Assembly: GCA_963575645.1 (NCBI GenBank)
Contig: OY754468.1
Span: 22,158,465-22,222,464 of the forward strand
Reading direction: 5' to 3'
DNA from: Xanthostigma xanthostigma
Lineage: Eukaryota > Arthropoda > Insecta > Raphidioptera > Raphidiidae
Length of the DNA: 64,000 bases
Below the pieces are notes generated by a model that saw only the letters and a program-made list of their open reading frames with translations, ran no database searches and had not been told where the DNA came from. The position numbers and the translations under genes are program-made. Below, in pieces: positions 21,046 through 32,280 of the stretch (position 1 is its first letter; every line of letters starts with the position of its first letter).

Positions 21046-22355
21046 ATCTGTTATTTAAATAATGTATATTCTAATGGACGTCTTCTTACACAGTGACCAG
21101 AGGGTTCAGATCCCGACAAGGGCATATAATTTAAAAAAATAATCTGCTTTTACAAATAAAACAAGCAATGTACCGTGACTTCCACCATATCGATCAAACC
21201 GTTGTTCCACCACATCGAATATGTCGTATCCCTATTTAATTATGCAAAGATCACGTACTCGAGATAATATATAACATTAAAGTGTTACATATGTAACGTA
21301 GGTGGGAAATAACATAACACATCTAAATACATAAGGCGTTGTCAATGTTGTCAACAGCAACGGAATAATAAATTGACTACATTTCAAAAAATATCAAAAT
21401 GATACATATCAACAAATTACAATCTTTTATAATTGCCATTCTCCCTGTACTGCCTGTTTAATAAACGAAATGAAATAAACATAAATTAACGATTTATGTG
21501 ATAAGAAGGCAGACAGTCAAATCTGAAATCTAACTCAACGGGTAAGGTGTATTTACGTTAACCATGTGTGTATATAGGGTGTATCTAACTACATGTACCT
21601 ATTTTTATATAAGTGGTTCACGAATAGAAATTTTTTACAAAAATCTTCTTCATTTGGAATGTCAGTTTAGTGTTGAATCCGATTTTTATTTAATTAACTA
21701 AGTTTAAAAGATTAGAACCGGACTAAATGTGCAAAATTGTCATTTTGTTCATTTCACCTCTACGCCGCTAGCATTTCATACAATTTGTTGTTGAGTATGT
21801 CAACTGCCATAATATATTAAAATAAAATGTGAATTTATTTGAATTAACTTTATAAATTGTTTCTCTATTAATGAGTAAGGTGTAAACAACATTATTTAGT
21901 ATTTCAAGTAAGTTAGATTATTCTAATGTAATTTTATATATGAATAATATCAGATCGAAACAACATGCAACGTTACCTTAATTTACATATTATCGCATTG
22001 ATTAGTAACTTTACTTTCAATTTTTTCAGCTATTTGCTAATCAAATTAAATGAATTGAAGTGACATTTACCATTCATTATCTTAAATATCTTTTATAATT
22101 GAACTACATTATTTCTATATTCATGCCAACTGCCAAGGAATTTTTTAAACTGTTTATTTACTCATTAGGATTACAAACTTTTGTGATATCTATCAACGAC
22201 AGAAAAGTAAAAGATATTAAAAGACATTTTGTTAATTTTGAAGGAAAATACAACCATAGTTTTCTCTTTCTGTAATCGAAATTATACTGAAAATAAGATA
22301 TATTACATATATATATATTACATACTCATTAATGTGTTTTGAAATTTGATCTATT
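21046..22355. other. AT-rich spacer
   Basis: About 1.3 kb with no recognised gene or repeat. Confidence 0.45.
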
Positions 22356-22363
22356 GTCTATAC

Positions 22364-22770
22364 TAGGGCTGCCCAACCTATTAGTAGGTGCGAAATACTT
22401 TTTTTTAAATAGTGTCATCGCGATCTACCAATATGCGGGAAAAAATAAAAATCGCTTTTAGAACGTTGCAAATATAGAAAGTTTATTAAACATTTAAGTG
22501 GGAACAAAAATTATACAATATCGAGTATAGTCATATAAAAAAATAAAGAAACAAAATTAGGAATATAGTGAAGTAATTTTAATGAGATCGCTGACACTGT
22601 CCAGATTTGGCAATATTTTCAAAGGCGGGAGTACTTATACGATGAAAGAGCTAATCGATTTAGTTTGAAAATTGAATTTTTGGATGTTATAATAAATAAA
22701 GTATAAAGATCCACTTAAAATTACGCCGCGATCGACCGGTAGATCGCGATCGACTGGTTGGCAACCCCTG
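22364..22770. mobile_element. Non-autonomous hAT element
   Basis: Ends TAGGGCTGCCCAACC and GGTTGGCAACCCCTG are imperfect TIRs; the 8-bp duplication GTCTATAC is perfect (22356-22363 and 22771-22778). CGATCGACCGGTAGATCGCGATCG near the right end is internally self-complementary. No coding capacity. Confidence 0.9.
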
Positions 22771-22850
22771 GTCTATACTCTGTGTCTAGAATGCATGGAG
22801 TCAGCACCATTGCATTAGTGTTGTGAAAAACAGGTCAGCGCATTGTGTTA

Positions 22851-23094
22851 TCTATACTAATATTATAAAGAGGTATAAAGTTTGTAAGTTTAGGTGTAGG
22901 AGACAATCTCAAAAACTGCTCATCCGATTAAAAAAAAATTCACCAATATTTAGAATGGACCTTCAGGATGGACATAAGCGATATGTTATAGCGTTAAAAT
23001 AAAAGCGCTTTTCGTGGAGACCGTATTTGCAACGTAAATCGACGAAAAAACGGTGGCTATCTATAAATTCGAGCAAAGCCGGACTAGGCCGCTA
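22851..23094 (+). mobile_element. Short non-autonomous Helitron
   Basis: Starts TCTATACTAATATTATAAAG after an A, and ends GAGCAAAGCCGGACTAGGCC then GCTAT, a decayed form of the GCTAG terminus. Same family as 10156-10269 and 25623-25854. Confidence 0.8.
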
Positions 23095-23351
23095 TTGAAT
23101 ATAATTTAGGGGAAAAAAAGCAGTTCCACCTTATTTTGACAGAACAAATTTAGCCAGAAGTCGGTAAAAGATTCAGCACCAGGTGTTCTTGCTACCTAGT
23201 ACTCCCTTAATATTAGCTAATATTAAAGTAGTAGACTTTCCAAAACTCTTTTATTTTTCTGCAAACCAGCATAAGTGAAGGAAAAATGAAAAGACACATC
23301 AATTATATTGTTAAATTCGTGATTAATAAGCTTACATTTGATACTCTACAC

Positions 23352-23656
23352 CGGAGATGATGAACCTATGGCACGCGTGCCATAGGTGGCATGCGGCAGA
23401 TTATTGTTGGCACGGCTTTGATTGAGGTGCAAAATCGAAATGATAAAAAATATGCTAGATGCCGAAAACAATTGACCATAACCAAATAACAAATACGAAA
23501 AAGTTTCATGGCTCTCAATGTATTATCAAAATTATCTATGTTTGGTTCATTGTTTTGACATCTAAATTTCTTTGGTTGCTTGTTGGCACGTCATGGCTAC
23601 ATTAAACAGTTTTGAAAAACATTGGCACGTAGGTGTAGAAAGGTTTGCCACCCCTG
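23352..23656. mobile_element. Non-autonomous hAT element
   Basis: Right end GGTTTGCCACCCCTG, left end CGGAGATGATGAACC (mutated), perfect 8-bp duplication CTCTACAC at 23344-23351 and 23657-23664. Internal repeats of TTGGCACG occur near both ends. Confidence 0.85.
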
Positions 23657-23664
23657 CTCTACAC

Positions 23665-23978
23665 TCTAAACGATGCCAATGATTTTTTTATTTCATTTCC
23701 TGTTTTCCCCCTCAAAATTAATCCCTAGAATTAAAATTCAACTTCTTATATATTATTATACATCTGTATTTGGGCCACCACACTCTGTCTTTTAAATAGT
23801 TTCAGATAAATCGCCTGTGGCACCGAAGTGATTCTAAAAGTGGTTCGTTTTGCACGAACTACTAAACGTGTGTTATTAAAAAAAAAACGAAAGAAGAAAG
23901 CTAAAATCACCATAAACTTTAACCTGTAGTACGGTGTATACGTCCCGATTTTGATTATTTTGATAGGACAATAGTTTT
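23665..23978. other. Spacer
   Basis: Nothing recognised. Confidence 0.4.
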
Positions 23979-24097
23979 TTACACGCTTTATATTAGTTTC
24001 ACTTGTAAGTTTGTGTGTATGTATGTTTGTTTGTAACCTCGTTTGGACTACAGCAAGTGGTTTATTACTGTTAGTATGTTATGCCACTACTGTAAGA

Positions 24098-24187
24098 GCA
24101 ATCGTTGACCGAGCGGTCTAAGGCGCTAGTCTTCGCTGACGTCAACTCTCGGATTCACCGGTCGTGGATTCTAATCCCGTCCACGCC
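24098..24187 (+). other. Class II tRNA-like module (Leu/Ser type)
   Basis: TTGACCGAGCGGTCTAAGGC resembles the D-arm/A-box of Leu or Ser tRNAs, and GTGGATTCTAATCCC is a B-box-like T arm. The length of about 90 nt fits a class II tRNA with a long variable arm. The acceptor stem does not pair well, so it is a tRNA-derived module rather than a tRNA gene. The minus-strand copy is 56314-56404. Confidence 0.6.
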
Positions 24188-24417
24188 GAAATAAAAAATT
24201 TGTTGTTTTTCGGCAAATTTTTGACAATAAATCGAACTAAATAGTGGAAAATAAATATAGTTTAAAAAAACTAAAAAACACGCTTTATATCAAACTAAAA
24301 AGTGAAAAATAAATATAGTTTAAAAAAAACTAAAAAACACGCTTTATATCGAACTAAAAAGTAAGAAATATTTTTTTAAAATAAGCTTAAAACAATAATG
24401 AATAAAAAATACTAGTA

Positions 24418-25068
24418 CACCTATCCCCCGATTTACACGGTAGATAGTTTACGTTCCTGAGAAAAACGTGTAAATCGAAAATTAAAAATTTTCAAGTCAA
24501 AACCGTGTAAGTCAAAAAGCTTGCAGAAAATGCATAATTTTGCTATTTAACAGTTGTGATTTTTTTCAATATTTTTTGTTTTAATTCACCATAACTAGAC
24601 TGTTTAACAAAAGTTTAATAATTATTTTTATTCAAATTAAAATGTTTTAATTTTTTTATTTTAATTAAACCTATTGGGTAAATTGCCATCATTTCCCTCC
24701 AAAATTTCCCGCATTTTTTCCCTCTGAATTTTACTTTAATCACAGCCGTTAATTTATAATAATCTAAATTATGTACCTACTCACTTGTAATTTACGAATA
24801 TGGAAAATTAAATCTTTCTGAAACTGTGAAACTTTCACTCAAATACAATTTTCCGTAGATAAAACTTTAATTTTATGCGAAGAAATACAGACACAGTGTG
24901 CGTGTGCAGCAAGTCAGCACATAAGCTCGGGATTCCCCGTGAGATGTGTACACAGCGCACGTGTTCAATCACAATAGCATTTAGTAGAGTGCGATAAAAA
25001 CAAAAAAAAACTTATTTGTAAAAGCGAAAACGTGTAAAACAAGTACCGTGTAATTCGGGGGATGGGTG
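24418..25068. mobile_element. pogo/Tigger-like MITE nested in the hairpin
   Basis: TIRs of 25 bp with two mismatches (CACCTATCCCCCGATTTACA... and its counterpart) flanked by TA at 24416-24417 and 25069-25070. Subterminal CGTGTAAATCGAAA and CGAAAACGTGTAAAAC words are typical of pogo-group MITEs. The opposite arm of the host hairpin shows the unoccupied TA-containing sequence, confirming the ends. Confidence 0.9.
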
Positions 25069-25262
25069 TATTATTGTGAAAAAAGCGTGGGGCGCTTTGT
25101 TCCACATTTTCGTACATCGAGCGCCCCACGCTTTTTTCAAAATAATTCTAGTATTTTTTATTCATTATTGTTTTAAGCTTATTTTAAAAAAAATATTTTT
25201 TACTTTTTAGTTCGATATAGAGCGTGTTTTTTAGTTTTTTTTTTTAACTATATATATTTTAT

Positions 25263-25622
25263 AAAACGGGCGTGAATGCGAGTCGATGGCGCGCCATGAA
25301 TTGTGCCGCGGCGCTGTGTGAGAGTTGTGTTACGTGTTGGTGTTGTCCCGTGGCGATGGGCGTCTCATTCGGTAGCACCTCTATTAGCGAACGTGTGTTA
25401 TTATTGCAGCACGATGCGGCACCTGCAGGCGGCACCTCACACGCATGAGCTCGTCGCACCGCCGCCGCCGTCGTCTTAAATGATAGCCACTACACCACAT
25501 TTTCCGATCTCAAGTTCTTTATATCGACGAATGGCACTTGTCTGTTTACAGTAGATCCTTTCATTACTTAATCACTCCTGAACATTGACTGGTATAGTTT
25601 CATTGAACCGCAATATAAAATT
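25263..25622. other. GC-rich island
   Basis: 25263-25490 is much richer in GC than its surroundings, with GCGCGCC, GCCGCGGCGC and a CCGCCGCCGCCGTCGTC run. The minus frame at 25259-25459 is unrecognised. It could be part of an unknown repeat or an old exon. Confidence 0.35.
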
Positions 25623-25854
25623 ACTAGCGGCCCGGTCCGGCTTCGCCCGAAATAATAGTTTGCTATTGTTTTTTTGTCGACTTACGTTGCATAATTGGTC
25701 TCCACGAAAAGCGTTTTATAATTTACATCTTTAAGGTCCATTTTAAATACCGGTGAATTTTTTTTGAAATCGGATGTGTAGTTTCGGAGATTACCTTCTA
25801 CATCCAAACTTACAAACTTTGCCTCTTTAATCTTTATAATATTAGTATGTATGA
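25623..25854 (-). mobile_element. Short non-autonomous Helitron, best-preserved copy
   Basis: On the minus strand it starts TCATACATACTAATATTATA and ends GGGCGAAGCCGGACCGGGCC then GCTAGT. The GC-rich hairpin before CTAG and the 5' TC are the Helitron hallmarks. It shows what the ends of 10156-10269 and 22851-23094 once looked like. Confidence 0.85.
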
Positions 25855-26141
25855 ATGTTAGAACGAATATACATAAAAACTAATTGGCGACTATTGATGA
25901 AACTTTGTTTGAAACGTTTCTTATGATTTCAGAGACGCTACAGGTTATATTTCACTATTTTATTGCAAATTTAGTTTATTCAACTTTTTTTTGCATACTT
26001 TTGCAAAAATATATAAAATTGTAATTTTTTGTAAATTTGGTGCATGCAGTATGTTCACAGTAACTTCTCCCACTATATCATTGCAATCAAGGCCGACCGT
26101 TATCGTTCCCTTTTCTTCCGCAACTGTGTTATATATGATTA

Positions 26142-26555
26142 TAGGTGACCGGTAATTGCTCGTATTCTTCTGGGGAGAAGAAACTAGGACTAATTTGGAA
26201 TGATTTAATCTTGAGGGTCGGAAATGCGTCATTTTTTATGAAAATAACACTTCTGTGAAGAATTTTTATTTGAATTTTTTAACACACAACATAAAATCTA
26301 ACAGTAAATCTCGTGCAGGTTTTTAGCTTTAGGAAGGTTGACCAATTACTTAGTAAGGTATCAGATCATGGAAAAATTCAGACCAAAAAGTGACAATATT
26401 TTTTTTTTATTTTTAACTTCCAAGACTCGGATTTTTGTAAAAAGAAAACCGAAGTAGATTTTCTTGAAAATTACACAATACCGATCCCCAAGTGATTCCA
26501 AATTAGTCATAGTTTCTTCTCCCGAGAGGAATACGAGCAATTACTGGTCATTCTG
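26142..26555. mobile_element. TIR element with TA flanks and about 80-bp arms
   Basis: Left arm GACCGGTAATTGCTCGTATT and right arm AATACGAGCAATTACTGGTC are inverted and extend about 80 bp; the right end CATTCTG with TA outside matches the CAG(A/G)(G/A)TG ends of the mariner-type elements at 14.7 and 16.0 kb. No transposase remains were seen. The minus frame 25960-26232 overlaps one arm and is not supported. Confidence 0.7.
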
Positions 26556-26557
26556 TA

Positions 26558-28287
26558 TATAAACCGTGAAACAGCCAGTGCAGTTGCTATAGTCATTCGA
26601 CAATCGACTTCTGATTTCGCACAAGCTCCTAATATCTAATATGTGGAATGGTTTTAAGTTATATCTCATTATGCTATCATAACAGGGGACATAATATGTC
26701 TGTCTTTAATAGGCAATCTACAATCCGAGTGAAGGTTCGGCTGTTAGTTCTATATACGAAAATAATAATTTAAACAAACATCTGTATTGCTTAGCCGTTA
26801 TGTGAATGATAACATTGAAGGAGTGAGATTTCTTTGCTGGACCAAACTTACTAAGTAAATATTAAATGCGCGTGTACTAAATGAGTTCAAGCTATTTCAT
26901 CGAAAGCGTTCAATAAGCGTACCTAAAAAATATGTTTGATTTGCAGACAGAATAAACAGGCCTCCTAAATCGACTGCGATATACATAAATATCTTTAATG
27001 CATACCTTACATACGTGAATTTGTGAAATGAATTAGCATACATTATGTATAAATATACATTATGTGCCTACATAACAAGGTATGTATAACATATGTATTT
27101 TCAACATTTACAGTGAAACTCGCGATTCTGCAGTACGGCAAAAAGAGTCGCGCTTATCTTTGAATACATTTAAATACCTCGGCAATATTTTAACATAATT
27201 TACTTTCGATTCATCCAGCAACATACATATCGATTAAACGGCGCGATAGGACAAACGTTACCTTCTTCCTTCCTTGCGCGAAGTACAGAGGAGCGAGAGA
27301 GACATTAATGCATGCAACGAGCTTGTCGGTAATAAAGAGACCTGTACTCTCTACTACTGCTACAACTACCTACCTACCGACCGAACTGTGTGGTATGTGA
27401 GCTCTTCGACTTTTTTGTCGTTTTAGTGTCGTCGTCGTCGTTTGTTGTTGGCTGTTGTATCGCTAATATGCATTTTGCTATTGATACCAGCGACCAATTT
27501 GCGCATATTTTACCCTTATTTCCTGTATTGTTACACTAATACTCACAATTATAACGCGACCTTGGTCTGTAATTTCGTTCTCTTGCGGATTTTTCAAGGT
27601 TCTTGGTTATTATGTCTAAACTGGAGAACATGTTTCCAGAATCTTTGTCTGTTCAAAGTTTGGTATCATTTGAAATACTCTTTTCTGTTATCGAAACTTT
27701 TTTTATTTTTTTTTTTATTTAGTGAAGCCGGTTCGGCACACGAGGGCCATTCACAGCTGCGATAAATAATGATAAATTTACTGTAGAGTAACGTTACGGG
27801 GCGGCCAGGAGACTTTCCTGTTACAACTGACTGTTAAGACGATTGACACTATGATTAAAGTGGACGGTTTGCAAAGGTGTAGATATTCAGTTATCAATTA
27901 GGTCCAGTGGAAGCCTTCGTTTGAGCCTGCGGCCATGTAATTGTTGATCGAGCTGGTAGTGCACTGCTCCAGGACATTCGTCTATCTTGGAATAAAAGTA
28001 ATTATCCAAACTTAAAGTATATAATTTTATCCTGGTACGTTCGGAATAAAACGAGATTCCTGTCAAAACCGACATTCACGCGAGTGAAGCCGTGAACAAA
28101 ACAATAAGGGGGTCATTGTAATTTTGTTTTCTGGAAATAGATCAATTTTTAATTCAGTCACAACGTTCAAATTTTTCAGCTTGTGAACGATAAGTCAATA
28201 TGTTCCTAAAGAAATGTTATCAAAATAGATCCAGCCGGTTTTGTTTTGTTGTCTGAACAAAAAGATTGCATAAAGCAAAAATTATAG
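26558..28287. other. Spacer with moderately GC-rich block at 27240-27450
   Basis: The block contains GAGCGAGAGAGA, CTACCTACCTACCGACCGA and a GTCGTCGTCGTCG run. The hydrophobic frame at 27442-27765 lacks an ATG at its start and the minus frame at 27887-28075 (62 aa) has no known relative. A promoter or exon here is possible but not shown. Confidence 0.35.
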
Positions 28288-28560
28288 TCTGACAGTAAAC
28301 AAAGTGAATAAAATATAAATCAAGGCGATTGGACCAAAATTGCGATCTGTAAAGCTCGGACTTACGTACATATCAACCGACAACTGCCGTTCGCGATTTT
28401 CAATTACAATTTTAGAGAGTAATTATAAACTCGAATCAATCTAAAAATGGTTCCGTTTTATAGAACAGAATCTCCCCTTTTCAAAAAGCTACAATTTGAA
28501 TGGATTTCGTGCGAAATTAACCTAGATAACTTCTTGATTGAACGAAAGTCAGCTCTGACA
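28288..28560 (+). repeat. Dispersed repeat K, copy 1 (unoccupied site of the 61.3-kb Helitron)
   Basis: TAGTCTGACAGTAAACAAAG through CTCTTGATTGAACG-like sequence matches 61228-61251 joined to 61984-62233. Shared words include TTGCGATCTGTA(A/G)AGCTCGG and TTTCAAAAAGCTACAATTTG. Confidence 0.75.
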
Positions 28561-29092
28561 CGCTAAGTGATAATAGAGTACACACCGCTAGTGTAACGGT
28601 ATGTGAAAAATGCATTTCATAATTTGTTCTATTATCATTAATATTCCATAATATTAATCAATCATCCGATGGGTCAATCTCAAGGGTCCCACTTGTGGAG
28701 TCCCGATATACGACCCGCCCCACGACTTGTTTATTATTCGATTTATGACGATATCGATAAACAAAGTAAAATGAATATTTGTTATGCGGTCGTCATTGTT
28801 GGTATACATAATACCTATAGTGTTATTACAAAAGCATTTATTACTCGTCAAAGCCTACTATGTTGTGATATCAAAAACTCACATCAGATTTATAATGCTA
28901 GCGTGACGTGCCAACGCCGGTGTTAATCTACAGAACGTTCAAGAAGTGAACTACTTATAACCAAATTTTGGACACAGTACGTTTTAGCACATAATCGAAT
29001 ACTTATTTTAATTATTATTAAATGTCCTTGTATTTGTTATAAAATAGTTATTAAAATAAAAACAGTTGTGTGGTTTTAAGAAACCACGACGC
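28561..29092. other. Spacer
   Basis: Short frames at 28654-28926 on both strands are unrecognised. A palindromic TGGTTTTAAGAAACCA lies near 29073. Confidence 0.4.
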
Positions 29093-29403
29093 AAGTGAAA
29101 CTTTTATTGGATTGTAGGCGTTGGATTGTAGACACTTATCCATCACGATTAATTATAAACAACAATATTCACATGAATACACGAATAAAAACATGTAAAC
29201 ACTGTACAGCACTTGCCCGCATGACAGACTGACTATGTGTTATACATACTACACGGTCAGCTGATGCTAACCATGGGCGCCGCCATATTGGCCTTGTCTG
29301 CTCTACCGAGCGCCTTTCACTTTACCCCTACTCCACGGCCGCCTGTAATGCGACATGCAACAGACGGCCAGAAAAATTCGGGGCGATAGAATAAAAGTTT
29401 CAC
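29093..29403. repeat. Segment bounded by perfect 16-bp inverted repeats
   Basis: AAGTGAAACTTTTATT near 29093-29108 and AATAAAAGTTTCACTT near 29388-29403 bracket about 280 bp with a GC-rich right half (GGGCGCCGCCATATTGG). Possible TIR element; no flanking duplication was identified. Confidence 0.5.
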
Positions 29404-29453
29404 TTAAAAAAAAACAACTTTAAAGTCCCCCGGCTCATCACCGCCGGGCGTCC

Positions 29454-29520
29454 TCCCACTTGCGATCGGAACAATTTTCGTCCCACTTGCGGTCGGAACA
29501 ATTTTCGTCTCACTTGCGGT
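29454..29520 (+). repeat. 27-bp tandem repeat, about 2.5 units
   Basis: Units start at 29454, 29481 and 29508, each beginning TC(C/T)CACTTGCG(A/G)TCGGAACA or its shortened form. The third unit runs into CAATCAATAT. Confidence 0.85.
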
Positions 29521-29915
29521 CAATCAATATGATACAATGCAAATAATGTCAGGGTGATCTCACTTGCGGTCAAGAAAATAACTTTATAAATTACAAATTT
29601 CCTACCGTAAGAACATCTAAACAATTACGAATGCAATCTAACAGATTTTCCTAAACATTAAAATAATATGGCACAACTAATTTTAATTTTTCTTACTAAA
29701 GCCAATATTTGTCTTCATTTTTTATTTAATTTGACATTGTTGATGCGATGATATTTTTGTTGCGCAGTTAAAAGCAAAGGGGGTATGGGGGAGTTCCTTA
29801 AAAAACGATTACGGGGTGCTGTTGATGCGATTTTCTTTGACCCCAAGTGGGGTCACTCCTAACATTATTTTCTCTTAATAATATCGATTGACCGCAAGAG
29901 GGACGATAATGGCAC
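29508..29915. repeat. Candidate TIR element containing the last tandem unit
   Basis: CTCACTTGCGGTCAATCAAT at the left and ATCGATTGACCGCAAGAGGG near 29885-29903 are inverted. The interior (29735-29850) has AAAGGGGGTATGGGGGAGTT and GTTGATGCGAT words related to 30590-30720. Confidence 0.5.
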
Positions 29916-29940
29916 TATTTCCACCACCCGCCCGATTATT

Positions 29941-30421
29941 TTACGATCAACCTGTATATGAAAAGCAACTATTTTACAAGGGGTCTAGGATAAAATGTAT
30001 GTTGTGGACCATATATTATTTTCTCATTTTTCGACCGGTCTATATAAGTAATCTCTTTTTGGTATGAGTCGATCGAAGAAGTAACAGAGATGACGTGTAA
30101 AGAGGCGGCTTTGAGGAGGTACCCATACACGCACGCACTCACACACACACACGTTCAACGTATAGATAGGTAGCATAATTATAAATCAATGTCTTATGCT
30201 AATGTGGCTTGTCTGATCGATAGATTGTATCGATGAATCGCATATAAGAGAGTGTATTAGAGGAAGTTATAAATCGTTTCAAATCTAAAATTGATCTGTG
30301 AATTCTATCCGTATTAAATCAGTATGAGATGCGCTATATATGCCGTCCGCCTTTCGCACCGTTTTCCGCCCTATTGGATGCCTGAATGCTTCGAAGGGTT
30401 GAGCACGCGATGCAATATCAA
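29941..30421. other. Spacer with (CA)n at about 30131-30154
   Basis: A short CA microsatellite; nothing else recognised. Confidence 0.4.
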
Positions 30422-31060
30422 TCCATACTAATATTATAAATGCGAAAGTGACTCTGGGTTAGAGTACGATAACTCGATGTGCAAAATATCTACTAGAAGT
30501 ACACACTTATTATTTAATATAACAGCTAGTGGTATTAGCCGTTTTAAGTGCGGAAAATAGATTTTTATAAATTAATTGTTTTTTTGCAGTGAAAAGGGGA
30601 AGGCATTTGGGGGTAGTTCTTTAAAAAACAAATACGGGGTCGTGTGATGCGATGGTGTTTTTTTACGCAGTGAAAAGGAGAGAATGTTTGGAGGAAGTTC
30701 TTTAAAAAAACAATTTTGACTCGTGTATACAAAGTGAGATAGTATTACAGTAATTCTACACCAGTTGCTATGACGTGTATATGTGATATCTAATTGGTTA
30801 GATACAAAAAATGACAGTGAAGGGCGAAAAGTAGTTTCATTTTTTTTACGTATTTTTGACGAAATTTGTGAATAATCCTCAAAGTTTTTTTTGGAACGTC
30901 AAAATTTAGCTGGACCCGTCTTTTTGTCTACTACCTTTTCACGCCTAAACCGCTAAACAGATTTCGATGAAATTTGGCAAGGAAATGGATTGCATCCTGA
31001 GGAAGGACAGATACTACATTTTATTTAAAATAAAACCTGAAAAGGATGAAAGTTTAATAG
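30422..31060 (+). mobile_element. Helitron-like mosaic
   Basis: Starts TCCATACTAATATTATAAAT then GCGAAAGTGACTCTGGG, the 5' end type of the family. Inside, a module of about 75-80 bp with GTTCTTTAAAAAACAA(A/T) is repeated in tandem at 30590-30720, and CTTTTCACGCCTAAACCGCT follows near 30940. No clear CTAG end is visible, so its right limit is uncertain. Confidence 0.55.
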
Positions 31061-31149
31061 GGATATGAAAATTCATATTTAGGCTTTTGATAAGAAATAA
31101 AGAATTACGTGTTTCAGTGTTTTTGCTAAATCATCCTCTAACGACAAAA

Positions 31150-31170
31150 CCAGCCTCGTGTGCAGCGAAC
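31150..31170. mobile_element. Stray right end of a family H (PIF/Harbinger-like) element
   Basis: CCAGCCTCGTGTGCAGCGAA followed by a C and TTA matches the right ends of the copies at 43788 and 62951. No left end is seen nearby. Confidence 0.6.
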
Positions 31171-31339
31171 TTAATTTTCATTACTACTTCTATTAAACCG
31201 CACTTTGAAAAATAGTTTTGGACATTAAGTCTGAGCTTGTAGCGCGAAGGAATTGGATCATGTGGCAGTTTTTATTTTTTTTTTTTTTAATTAAAGGGAA
31301 GTCAGTTTGTCACCGGAACCGTACCGCAGCCTCTGAGGC

Positions 31340-31848
31340 TTATTGTGCTATCTCCCGATGTCTTAATACCACTCGATGTAGTATCCTCGTTACTTGCGCT
31401 AGCTTGTGCAGTCTATGGACTGGGTGATTGATATAATCTTCTGGACTCATTCTACATTGTTCATAAATTATCTGTCTTCTTCGATCCGAAGCCTATTCAC
31501 AAAGAATATGATGCGATGTTTCCGTCTTCTTATTGCACTGTCTGCAATTTTGTCCCCGCTAAACACTTCACAAACAGGACACAATGTCTTTGTCAGGAGG
31601 CCTGCCATGAGACGAATATTGTTCCTACTGAGTTGTAGTAGTTCTTCATTCTTTTTTCGGGTTGGTCCTTTAATAAAAGTCTTACCATGTTGCTGCCCGG
31701 TTTGTTTCCAGTATGTACTGTGCTGATTTTTTATCCATTCCCTTATTTGACCCCGTAGTGTGCTTTTGGACACTCTCAGGGCAGGTCTGGGCCAAGGTAT
31801 GGAGTCACCAGCTTCTTCGTTGCCTTTGATTCCGGAGTGGAATAGGGT
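31340..31848 (-). pseudogene. RNase H and C-terminal region of a non-LTR retrotransposon, frameshifted
   Basis: The minus frame begins HSGIKGNEEAGD, matching the C-terminal part of the RNase H domain (GHSGI.GNEEAD). It continues through STLRGQIREWIKNQHSTYWK, KTFIKGPTRKKNEELLQLSR and NNIRLMAGLLT, the usual linker of Jockey/R1-type elements. After a frameshift comes CRQCNKKTETSHHILCE, a cysteine/histidine zinc-knuckle-like motif. An in-frame TAG follows, then RRRQIIYEQCRMSPEDYINH and a stop at 31340-31342. The RT domain is absent. The element is dead. Confidence 0.85.
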
Positions 31849-31889
31849 CTAGTAAATGGAAGGGAAAAGCTGAAAACGTTGACATAATA

Positions 31890-32280
31890 GCATATTGTGC
31901 AACTAGTGCGACAATGCCGCACGAATTGCACATAATATTTTTTATTACGAATTGAATTAAATTCAAATTAAAATTTTATTACGAATTAAAAAAAATTAGA
32001 AGTAATAAAAATTAAAATCAAATCATTAAAACGTTGAAAATTCAGTTAAAATTGTTAAAATTGTCAAGAATAAAAGTCCATAATCGAAAATTTTAACCTC
32101 AAATCTGCTTCAAATGACAGTTTGTTTCGTTGACATTAACACCGTTATTATTTTGTTTTTTCTCTGAATTTGCGTGTGGCAAACAATAATTTCAGTGCGA
32201 CAAATAAAGTTTCCGCACGCAAATGAAAATAGCTACTTTTCAAGCGTAACAGCATGCGTAAAGATACCACTTTTCCCGCA
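31890..32280 (+). repeat. Dispersed repeat M, copy 1
   Basis: Shares ATTGTGCAACTA, CAATGCCGCACGA and CACATA.TATTTTTTATTACG at its left and GCATGCGTAAAGATACCACT at its right with 63705-63972 (opposite orientation). The middle is longer here. Class unknown. Confidence 0.7.

Larger units (their letters stand above)
23979..25262 (+). mobile_element. Composite element: tRNA-like module plus large hairpin, interrupted by a pogo-like MITE
   Basis: Order: a 5' segment (TTACACGCTTTATATTAG...), a tRNA-like module (24098-24187), two tandem units of about 59 bp (from 24233) containing AACACGCTTTATAT, then a long inverted repeat whose apex is AAAAAAGCGTGGGGCGCT mirrored around a short loop. The left arm is split by 24418-25068. 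A shorter uninterrupted copy lies on the minus strand at 55970-56519. Whether it is a SINE that gained a hairpin or a foldback transposon that captured a tRNA-like gene is open. Confidence 0.75.

Noticed and set aside
25960..26232. 90-codon minus frame with a protein-like look
   Set aside because: Half of it runs into the TIR arm of the element at 26142-26555; the rest resembles no known family.
27442..27765. 107-codon hydrophobic frame that looks like a small membrane protein
   Set aside because: Its start is TTG, not ATG; the hydrophobicity comes from T-rich DNA and no relative is recognised.
27887..28075. 62-codon minus frame ending in RRLPLDLIDN as a host exon
   Set aside because: No recognised domain and no convincing splice sites around it; kept only as part of the spacer entry.
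29454..29520. CRISPR-like direct repeats
   Set aside because: The 27-bp units are contiguous with no spacers and the DNA is eukaryotic.
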